8,288 nucleotides of DNA from contig DHHE01000113.1 of the NCBI GenBank assembly GCA_002403115.1, positions 1 through 8,288 on the forward strand, given 5' to 3'. The position numbers and the translations under genes are program-made. Source of the stretch: a bacterium UBP2_UBA4780. Lineage in GTDB: Bacteria; Edwardsbacteria; AC1; EtOH8. Below the pieces are notes generated by a model that made no database searches, was not told the origin of the DNA, and saw only the letters and a list, made by a program, of their open reading frames with translations. Positions 1-5,252 of the stretch are shown here, in pieces; within the stretch, counting starts at the first letter, position 1; every line of letters starts with the position of its first letter.

Positions 1-1124
1 CCCAATATCTCCCCGGCCGCCCGCCGGGCCGCGCCCGGCTCCCCCAGCAGGCCGGGGATCTTGGCCAATTCGTCCTTGACCGACTGGCGGGGCCGGCCCT
101 CGGCCAGCAGCATCTGGGCCATCAGGAATATCGCCCCCGGCCGGGCCTCGTGCTGGATGAACTCCGGGGCCAATTTCTTTCCGGCCACCAGGTTCACTAA
201 TCCTATATAGGGCACCTTCACCAGCATCCGGCCCAGCAGATACGAGATCCACGACGTTTTGTAGATGATGATCATCGGCGTCCCGATGATACCGCATTCT
301 AAAGTGGCCGTGCCCGAAGCCGCCAGCACCAGGTCCGAGTGGGCCATCAGGTCGCGGCTTTGGCCCTCGGCCGCCGGGACCCTGAGCCCGAAGCCCCGGA
401 CCACGCCCTCCGCCGTTTCCCGCGAGGCCCCGGGCGCCAGTCCCAGGACGAACTGCAGCGACGGCTGATTTTGCCCCAGCAGACGGCAGGCGCCCAGCAT
501 CACCGGCAGGATCCTCCCGATCTCCTGCGCCCTGCTTCCCGGCAGCAGGCCTACCAGGGGCTGGGCCGAGCTAAGCCCGTGCTTGCGGCAGAAGGCCTCC
601 TTGGAGATTTTCGGCCCGGCCTCGTCTAAAAGAGGATTGCCCACGTAGACGGCCGGCACTCCACTGGCCTTATAGAACGCCTCCTCGAACGGCAGGATGC
701 AGAGCATTTTGTCGACCATCCGCCTGATCTTGCGCACCCGCCCCCGCCCCCAGGCCCAGACCTGGGGCGAGATGAAATAGGCGACCTTGGCGCCGGCCTT
801 CCTGGCCTTGGCCCCGAACCGCAGGTTGAAGCCGGGATAGTCTATCAGGACCACGATGTCGGGGCGCCGCTCGCGCAGCATCCCCGCCAGCCTCCTCATG
901 GCCTGCCGGATGAACGGCAGGTGGCCCAGCACCTCGGTAAAGCCCATGACCGAGAAGTCGCTGACGTGGTAGGCCAGCTCCATCCCGGCCTCCCGCATCC
1001 GGTCCCCGCCGACGCCGAAGATCTCCAGGTCCGGCCGGAGTTTCCTGAGCTCGGCCACCAGCTGCCCCCCGTGCAGGTCGCCCGAGGGCTCGCCGGCGAT
1101 GATCATTATACTGGTTTTGGACAT
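1..1124 (-). CDS. lpxB: Lipid-A-disaccharide synthase, 3' end cut by window edge
   Basis: LpxB is a family GT19 glycosyltransferase at the inner membrane. It joins UDP-2,3-diacylglucosamine and lipid X to form the tetraacyl disaccharide 1-phosphate of lipid A. The reading frame is open through the window start, so 374 codons are visible; the family is about 380 residues, so only a few are missing. Motifs in order: AGEPSGDLHG (residues 10-19), DYPGFNLR (95-102), YFISPQVWAW (116-125), LPFE (144-147), VGNPLLDE (161-168), LPGSRAQEI (194-202) for the UDP-sugar half, and ASGTATLE near 269-276. The ATG at 1124 is chosen because it places the AGEPSGD motif at the usual distance from the N-terminus. 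No clear Shine-Dalgarno precedes it. An in-frame ATG at 1160 would add 12 residues and overlap the upstream gene's stop. The start lies 25 bp after the TPR gene, so co-transcription is likely. Identity is secure; the exact start is less so. Confidence 0.96.
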   Translation of the reverse strand, partial: MSKTSIMIIAGEPSGDLHGGQLVAELRKLRPDLEIFGVGGDRMREAGMELAYHVSDFSVMGFTEVLGHLPFIRQAMRRLAGMLRERRPDIVVLIDYPGFNLRFGAKARKAGAKVAYFISPQVWAWGRGRVRKIRRMVDKMLCILPFEEAFYKASGVPAVYVGNPLLDEAGPKISKEAFCRKHGLSSAQPLVGLLPGSRAQEIGRILPVMLGACRLLGQNQPSLQFVLGLAPGASRETAEGVVRGFGLRVPAAEGQSRDLMAHSDLVLAASGTATLECGIIGTPMIIIYKTSWISYLLGRMLVKVPYIGLVNLVAGKKLAPEFIQHEARPGAIFLMAQMLLAEGRPRQSVKDELAKIPGLLGEPGAARRAAGEIL

Positions 1125-1149
1125 CCGATGAAATGGATTCGCGTTGGTC

Positions 1150-2307
1150 TCATGCGCCATCGGTCAGTATCCGCAAATTTTCCCTGAGGCTGTCCTCCGG
1201 CATTCCCATCCTGCGGGAGATCTCGGCGTACCGCTCCGCCGCCCGCAGGGATTCCTCCTTCTTGCCCAGAAGGCGGCAGCATAAGGCCATGAAGTTCCAG
1301 CCGTCCTGCTCCTGCACCGTCAGGCCCCTGGCGGCGGCGATCTCCAAGCCCTGGCGGATGTCCGCCAGTCCGAGCTCGGATTTGTCCCTCGTCACCCGGG
1401 TCTTCCCCAGCCAGTTGTGGCCGCCGGACAGGAACTCGACCGAACCCATGCCCCGCGAGATCTCGATCAGCTCGATGAAGCAGGTTTCTGCCTTGTCGAA
1501 CTCGCCGGTGTCGAAGTACAGGGTCCCGGCCGTCCCGTGGCGGAAGGCCAGGATGTGGGGCTCCCGCAGGCCGTGGGTCTCGATCAGGGCGTCCGCTTCC
1601 AAAAGGCGCTCCAGGGCCGCTTCATAGTTTAGAAGATCGGTCTCGATGACCGCCAGCACCAGCAGCCCGTTGACGATGCCCCGGTAGTCCTGCATCCGGT
1701 GGCGCAGCTCCAGTGACCGCATCTGGTAGGAGCGGGCCTGGGCGAAATCCCGCTGATATTGTTGCATCTGGCAGATGGCGTGCAGCACGTGGGCGGTCCG
1801 GAATGAGTCCCCGAAGCGCTGGAAAATCTCCAGGGCCCGGTGGTACAGCTCCAGCGCCCCTTGGCTCTCCCCCCGGATGTTGTGGATGTTGCCCAGGTTG
1901 TTCAGGGTGATGCCCACCGAAAGCTCGCGCCCCGTTCCCTGGTACAGCTCCAGCGCCCGACGGAATGAATCCTCGGCCTGCTCGAACTCGCAGCGCCTGA
2001 GGTGGATGTTTCCCTCGGTGTTCAGGCAGCTGGCCCGGGACTCTCCGGCCTGGCAGCCTTCGGCCCCGATCACCCGCCGGGCCAGCTGGAGCCCCTCGTC
2101 CAGCCGGCCCCGGATGTAGCACAGCGCCGCCCGCTCCGCCGCCACCCGGTACCCCCGCAGGAGGTCGCCGGACGATTCCGCCACCCGTGCCGCTCTTTCC
2201 AGCCTGTCCCCGGACTCCTGGTACCGGGCCAGTATCTTGCACACCAGCGAGCTGTTGACCAGCAGGTCCATCAGGACGCCCGGGGTTATGTCGTGCCTTC
2301 CGGCCAT
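1150..2307 (-). CDS. TPR-repeat protein, cytoplasmic
   Basis: A 385-residue protein built almost entirely of tetratricopeptide repeats, with no signal peptide or membrane segment, so probably a cytoplasmic scaffold. Repeat units of roughly 37-40 residues run from about 55 to 370. The clearest are near 92-125 (TEGNIHLRRCEFEQAEDSF), 132-165 (LNNLGNIHNIRG then ALELYHRALEIF), 252-285 (GTLYFDTGEFDKAETCF) and 335-365 (LLGKKEESLRAAERYAEI). The style resembles TPR arrays attached to signalling proteins, but no kinase, cyclase or DNA-binding domain is present. The frame stays open upstream to a TTG at 2451, but that stretch holds the gene's own promoter. The ATG at 2307 is preferred because GGGGAAG lies just upstream (2311-2317). 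ATG 2322 would leave an extremely short leader and has poor SD spacing. The gene precedes lpxB and probably shares its transcript; a role in envelope synthesis is only a guess from position. Confidence 0.85.
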   Translation of the reverse strand: MAGRHDITPGVLMDLLVNSSLVCKILARYQESGDRLERAARVAESSGDLLRGYRVAAERAALCYIRGRLDEGLQLARRVIGAEGCQAGESRASCLNTEGNIHLRRCEFEQAEDSFRRALELYQGTGRELSVGITLNNLGNIHNIRGESQGALELYHRALEIFQRFGDSFRTAHVLHAICQMQQYQRDFAQARSYQMRSLELRHRMQDYRGIVNGLLVLAVIETDLLNYEAALERLLEADALIETHGLREPHILAFRHGTAGTLYFDTGEFDKAETCFIELIEISRGMGSVEFLSGGHNWLGKTRVTRDKSELGLADIRQGLEIAAARGLTVQEQDGWNFMALCCRLLGKKEESLRAAERYAEISRRMGMPEDSLRENLRILTDGA

Positions 2308-2337
2308 GCGCTTCCCCACCATCTTCCAAGAAGTATA

Positions 2338-2366
2338 AATATACACCATTATCCCGGATAAGTCAA
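2338..2366 (-). promoter_or_regulatory. Sigma-70-type promoter of the TPR-lpxB unit
   Basis: On the minus strand, TTGACT (2361-2366) and TATATT (2338-2343) are separated by exactly 17 bases. Transcription would start near 2331, leaving about 24 bases of leader before the ATG at 2307, with a GGGGAAG Shine-Dalgarno in it. This argues against the longer upstream reading frame of the TPR gene. It is divergent from the kelch promoter, with 18 bp between the two -35 boxes. Confidence 0.72.
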
Positions 2367-2384
2367 AATAATCCGAGTTTTCGC

Positions 2385-2403
2385 TTGACGTCCGGGGCGT
2401 CAA
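2385..2403. promoter_or_regulatory. Inverted repeat covering the -35 box, possible operator
   Basis: TTGACG (2385-2390) and CGTCAA (2398-2403) are perfect complements around a 7-base centre (TCCGGGG). The left arm is the -35 hexamer and the right arm lies in the spacer, so a dimeric regulator bound here would compete with RNA polymerase. Six-base arms can arise by chance, and TTGACG is already constrained as a -35 box, so the operator role is a hypothesis. Confidence 0.3.
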
Positions 2404-2413
2404 AAAGTATAAT
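2385..2413 (+). promoter_or_regulatory. Sigma-70-type promoter of the kelch lipoprotein gene
   Basis: TTGACG (2385-2390), a 17-base spacer and a perfect TATAAT (2408-2413). The predicted start near 2420 gives a leader of about 44 bases to the ATG at 2464. The -35 box lies in the string TTTTCGCTTGAC, which recurs exactly at the promoter at 5140. The -35 box is also one arm of a short inverted repeat (2385-2403). Confidence 0.8.
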
Positions 2414-2452
2414 TCTACCGTCGCCGTCCCGGCGGCAAAGCCAAAATCCAAC

Positions 2453-2456
2453 GGAG
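2453..2456 (+). promoter_or_regulatory. Ribosome binding site of the kelch gene
   Basis: GGAG followed by 7 bases and then ATG at 2464. It supports that start, which also gives a correctly placed lipoprotein signal peptide. Confidence 0.65.
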
Positions 2457-2463
2457 TTAAATC

Positions 2464-3672
2464 ATGAAACGCCTGATTCTCCCCGCCCTGGCGATCCTGG
2501 CCCTGGCCTCCTGCGGCAAGGGACCGGCCACCCCGGACACCCCCGGCTGCCTGGCCGGCACGGTGCTGGACACCCTTAACGGCCTCCCCCTGTCCGGAGC
2601 CAAGGTGGTGGCCGGGTCAACTGATTCCACCGCCACCGACGCCGAAGGCCGGTTCCTGCTGTCGCTGACGCAGGGCCGTTATACGGTCCAGGTCTCCAAG
2701 GACGGCTATTACGGCGTGGCCGCCAACGTCCCGGTGCTGTCCAGGGACACCATCCGGGTGACCATCCACACCCGCCTGCGGGCCTGGCTGCCGGGGACGG
2801 CCATGGATCCCGGCGAGGAGAGGCACAACTTCGCCTCGGTTTTAAGGGGCGGCTTGCTTTACGCAATAGGCGGCAGGCAGACATCGGGCGCCTCCTTTAC
2901 CCACTTGTCGACCAGCGTTTCTTTTTCTCCGGCTTCAGGATCCTGGGGCTCCGGCACGGTGGCCTCGCTGTCGCCCGGCCGGGAACAAGCCTCCTGCGTC
3001 GCCGTGGGCGACACCCTGTTCATCTTCGGCGGCCTGTCCGGGTCCTCGGTGCTGGCCTCGGTGGAAAAACATTTCGCCTCCTGGATCCCTGCCGCGACCC
3101 CCATGCCGGCCGGCGCCCGGGGGATGGCTGCGTTCGCGGTGGGCGACAGCATTTTCGTTTTCGGCGGCTTCACCGGCGGGGACACGGCCACCAGCCTGGT
3201 GCGGGTCTATAAGCCTTCGGCCGACACCGCCGGCGGCACGCCGTGGAAAACCGCGTCCCCGATGCCGGCTCCTTTGGGGGGCATGTCCTGCGCCTCCATC
3301 GGCGGGACGATATACTTCTTCGGCGGAGGCAACCACGGCATCGCCAGCCCGCAGGTCTTCTCATACAACCCGGCAGGAGACGCCTGGACGTCCCGGGCCA
3401 ACATGCCGGCGGAGAGGGCCTACGCCGCCTGCGCCGCCGTCGGCAATGACATATACGTCTTCGGGGGCCTTGCCGGAACCACGGTCTGCAATTCGACCTA
3501 CCGCTACAACCCGGCCGCCAACACCTGGACGGTGATGGAGCCGATGCCCCTGGCCCGCTACGGGGCCGGGGCCGTGGCCCACAATAACCGGATCCACGTC
3601 TTCGGCGGATTCGACGGGACAAATTCCCTGGGGGTGAACGAGATCTACAACCCGGCGGCGGACGTCAAGTGA
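2464..3672 (+). CDS. Kelch-repeat lipoprotein with carboxypeptidase-regulatory-like domain
   Basis: A 402-residue protein with a type II signal peptide: K2-R3, a hydrophobic core, and the lipobox LASC with the lipidated cysteine at residue 17. It should be anchored in an envelope membrane. Residues about 28-103 form a beta-sandwich of the carboxypeptidase regulatory-like type (AGTVLDTLNGLPLSGAKV, then TDAEGRFLLSL and GRYTVQVSKDGY). From about 110 to the C-terminus there are six kelch motifs, each with a hydrophobic strand ending in Gly-Gly: near 136 (YAIGG), 189 (FIFGG), 234 (FVFGG), 287 (YFFGG), 334 (YVFGG) and 381 (HVFGG), 45-53 residues apart, with recurring WxxxxxMP segments. This predicts a six-bladed propeller. 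No catalytic residues are evident; binding of a glycan or protein is the family-based expectation, and the ligand is unknown. The gene has its own promoter and a strong terminator, so it is probably monocistronic. Confidence 0.92.
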   Translation: MKRLILPALAILALASCGKGPATPDTPGCLAGTVLDTLNGLPLSGAKVVAGSTDSTATDAEGRFLLSLTQGRYTVQVSKDGYYGVAANVPVLSRDTIRVTIHTRLRAWLPGTAMDPGEERHNFASVLRGGLLYAIGGRQTSGASFTHLSTSVSFSPASGSWGSGTVASLSPGREQASCVAVGDTLFIFGGLSGSSVLASVEKHFASWIPAATPMPAGARGMAAFAVGDSIFVFGGFTGGDTATSLVRVYKPSADTAGGTPWKTASPMPAPLGGMSCASIGGTIYFFGGGNHGIASPQVFSYNPAGDAWTSRANMPAERAYAACAAVGNDIYVFGGLAGTTVCNSTYRYNPAANTWTVMEPMPLARYGAGAVAHNNRIHVFGGFDGTNSLGVNEIYNPAADVK

Positions 3673-3690
3673 CAGGTAACTGGAACAGGA

Positions 3691-3723
3691 ACGGGCAGGC
3701 TGAAAAGCCTGCCCGTTTTTTTT
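3691..3723 (+). terminator. Intrinsic terminator of the kelch gene
   Basis: A perfect 11-bp stem, ACGGGCAGGCT (3691-3701) with AGCCTGCCCGT (3706-3716), a GAAA tetraloop, and a run of eight T (3716-3723). It begins 18 bases after the stop codon. There is no matching T-run on the minus side, so it should work only for rightward transcription. Confidence 0.95.
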
Positions 3724-3729
3724 GTGCGC

Positions 3730-3825
3730 GTCATGCTGAGTCCGGCCCCCTGGTGTGGCTCACGAAGCATCTGACAAAGATTCAGACCCTTCGAAAGCAA
3801 GGCGCGGAGGAAATCTCAGGATGAC
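3730..3825. repeat. Nested inverted-repeat element, MITE/REP-like
   Basis: The ends are GTCATGCTGAG (3730-3740) and CTCAGGATGAC (3815-3825), inverted repeats with one mismatch. Inside is a second hairpin: CGAAG (3763-3767) pairs with CTTCG (3789-3793), and TCTGA (3770-3774) with TCAGA (3782-3786), around a 7-base loop. Between outer and inner stems lie 22 and 21 bases that pair poorly. The termini and core resemble small dispersed intergenic repeats I know from many bacterial genomes; copy number cannot be judged from this window. It overlaps the last 10 bp of the radical SAM gene. On the plus strand the outer stem is followed by a T-rich stretch (3828-3836), so it might act as a back-up terminator. 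Confidence 0.72.
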
Positions 3826-5087
3826 CCTTGTTTTTTAGGCGCCGGGGTGTTGAAGTAGTCGATCCGCATCCCGGGAATCTCGCTTTTGAAAAGACCGATG
3901 AGCGCCCGGAGTCCAAGGGCCCTGCCCTTTGGCTTCGGTATTTTTCTTACGTACCACCACGGGTCTATCGACAGGTTCCGCATCTGGACCACGTCCACGC
4001 CCGTCCTTTCGAACAATCGGATCAGTCCCTCGGCCTCCCGCTCCCGGTCGGTGTGGCCGGGGAACACCAAAAGATTCACGTTGACGTAAAGCCCCTCGTC
4101 CCTGGCCGCCCCGATGCTCTCGATGACATCGGCGTAGCGGTAGTTGACCGGCCGGTAGTAGGCGTCGTAGCAGGGCTTGAGCGACGAGTTGAGGCTTATC
4201 CGCACCGCCTGCAGGCCGGCCCGGGCCAGCACTCGGATCCGCTCCGGCGAGAAGGCGTTGGTGTTGAGGTTGATGGTGCCGCGACCCGTCCGTCCGCGCA
4301 TGAGCTTGATGGCTTTTTCGATCGTCCTGTATTGCAATAGCGGCTCGCCCTCGCAGCCCTGGCCGAAGCTGGCGATGGGAGTGGGGGCGTTTTGCAGGTG
4401 CGGCACGGCGATCTCGGCTATCTCCTCAGGGGTGGGGACGAAATCGATCCGCTCCTGGCTGGCGCAGCACCCAGCCGGCTGCAGGGACAGGCACCCCAGG
4501 CAGCGGGAGTTGCACGAAGGCGAGGTGGGCAGGGGCAGCTCCCAGCGCCCATAAAACAAGTTTTTAGCGGCGAAACAGTGGTACTCCAAAGCGCAGCGGC
4601 CAAGCTGCCTCAACAGGCGGTTCGAACGGTTTTCCTTAAGCCGTTGTTCGACAAGTTTGACAAGCCTATTGTCCTGTTGCGGAGAGTGCAGCTCTGGGTC
4701 GGCCTTGGGGTTTTTGGCCACCCGCACCGCCGCACCGCATATATTCCCTTTGTGCCAGGCCACCGCGGTGTAGGACCACAGGGGCAAAAGGGGCCCCTCC
4801 GACTTTTCGACATACCCCGGCATCAGGGTCCTGGTCCAGCCGGCCGGCATGAAGGCCGCCACCGGGTACACCCTCTTCCCGCCGATTCTTTCCAGGTAGG
4901 CTAGGGCGCCGTCCTGCTCCGCCACCAGTATCCCTTTTTTGATGACGAATAGCTGGCTGCCCTCGGGCAGCGGCGCCAGGTCCCGCACCGGAATGGGGAC
5001 GAGATCCCCTCCAGACAGGCCCAGCGGGGTGTGGCCGGGCAGGTCGAAGACCCGGCCCTTGGAGTCGGCGTAGAGGGTAGACGGCAT
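3816..5087 (-). CDS. Radical SAM protein of an uncharacterised family
   Basis: A 423-residue cytoplasmic protein with no signal peptide. The radical SAM signature CNSRCLGC gives Cys192, Cys196 and Cys199 (CX3CX2C) for the [4Fe-4S] cluster that cleaves S-adenosylmethionine. SFGQGCEGEPLL (240-251) is the GGEP-equivalent SAM-binding segment, and TINLNTNA (271-278) and VRISLNS (295-301) are later barrel strands. About 185 residues precede the cluster, including CALEYHCFAAKNLFYGRWE (165-183). A Cys pair sits at 207-208, and Cys165, Cys171 and Cys245 are further possible ligands, so an auxiliary cluster is conceivable. I recognise the architecture from an unnamed family in diverse, often anaerobic bacteria, but not its reaction. 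The ATG at 5087 is chosen because the longer frame (to 5132) runs through a consensus promoter. The last residues and the TGA stop are encoded by the 3730-3825 repeat. The substrate is unknown, and nearby genes give no clue. Confidence 0.88.
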   Translation of the reverse strand: MPSTLYADSKGRVFDLPGHTPLGLSGGDLVPIPVRDLAPLPEGSQLFVIKKGILVAEQDGALAYLERIGGKRVYPVAAFMPAGWTRTLMPGYVEKSEGPLLPLWSYTAVAWHKGNICGAAVRVAKNPKADPELHSPQQDNRLVKLVEQRLKENRSNRLLRQLGRCALEYHCFAAKNLFYGRWELPLPTSPSCNSRCLGCLSLQPAGCCASQERIDFVPTPEEIAEIAVPHLQNAPTPIASFGQGCEGEPLLQYRTIEKAIKLMRGRTGRGTINLNTNAFSPERIRVLARAGLQAVRISLNSSLKPCYDAYYRPVNYRYADVIESIGAARDEGLYVNVNLLVFPGHTDREREAEGLIRLFERTGVDVVQMRNLSIDPWWYVRKIPKPKGRALGLRALIGLFKSEIPGMRIDYFNTPAPKKQGSS

Positions 5088-5093
5088 GGGTAT

Positions 5094-5122
5094 ATTATAA
5101 TCCAAAAGCCGGGAAATGTCAA
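5094..5122 (-). promoter_or_regulatory. Full-consensus sigma-70 promoter of the radical SAM gene
   Basis: On the minus strand, TTGACA (5117-5122), a 17-base spacer and TATAAT (5094-5099): both hexamers and the spacing match the consensus perfectly. The predicted transcription start, about seven bases past the -10 box, falls at or next to the ATG at 5087, leaving no room for a ribosome binding site. This suggests strong expression and a leaderless mRNA. Confidence 0.82.
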
Positions 5123-5139
5123 AAACCCGCATTTTTCGC

Positions 5140-5167
5140 TTGACAATAGGGAAAATAGTAGTATACT
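5140..5167 (+). promoter_or_regulatory. Sigma-70-type promoter of the large secreted protein gene
   Basis: TTGACA (5140-5145), a 16-base spacer and TATACT (5162-5167). Transcription would start near 5174, giving a leader of about 80 bases before the ATG at 5253. The -35 box is preceded by TTTTCG and a C, making the same 12-base string TTTTCGCTTGAC as in the kelch promoter. The -10 box lies inside a 14-bp palindrome. Confidence 0.75.
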
Positions 5168-5170
5168 ACT
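5157..5170. promoter_or_regulatory. 14-bp perfect palindrome on the -10 box, possible operator
   Basis: AGTAGTATACTACT is its own reverse complement, centred between 5163 and 5164, and contains the TATACT -10 hexamer. A dimeric repressor bound here would block open-complex formation. Because it is symmetric it also shows TATACT on the minus strand, but no -35-like hexamer lies at the right distance to the right. The candidate regulator is not in this window. Confidence 0.4.
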
Positions 5171-5252
5171 TATGGAAATATCATCGCTATTGTAATTGCG
5201 CATGTCGTGCCCTCCGATTGACCTGGCTCGATCTAAATATAGGGTTTCTGTC

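Noticed and set aside
1622..2329. 235-codon minus-strand frame inside the TPR gene
   Set aside because: Gly/Pro/Ala/Arg-rich out-of-frame shadow typical of GC-rich DNA; the TPR frame shows clear repeat structure over the same bases.
2347..2352. GATAAT as -10 box of the TPR promoter
   Set aside because: It lies only 8 bases from the TTGACT box; TATATT at 17 bases fits far better.
2308..2451. Longer N-terminus of the TPR gene (frame open to a TTG at 2451)
   Set aside because: The segment contains the gene's own -35 and -10 boxes and both divergent promoters, and its residues do not look like TPR sequence; the GGGGAAG site supports ATG 2307.
3691..3723. Bidirectional terminator for both convergent genes
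   Set aside because: The stem is symmetric, but only the plus strand has a T-run, so it should not stop leftward transcription efficiently.
3672..3830. Small RNA or tRNA gene in the convergent intergenic region
   Set aside because: The structure is explained by a terminator and an inverted-repeat element; no promoter or tRNA-like arms were found.
5088..5132. Longer N-terminus of the radical SAM gene from ATG 5132
   Set aside because: These codons cover the full-consensus TTGACA-17-TATAAT promoter, so they lie upstream of the predicted transcription start.
5160..5188. Leftward promoter using the mirrored TATACT of the palindrome
   Set aside because: No -35-like hexamer is found about 17 bases to the right, and the radical SAM gene already has a perfect promoter.
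5202..5252. Upstream in-frame ATG at 5202 for the large secreted protein
   Set aside because: No Shine-Dalgarno precedes it and it would bury the signal peptide behind 17 extra residues; ATG 5253 has AGGG eight bases upstream.
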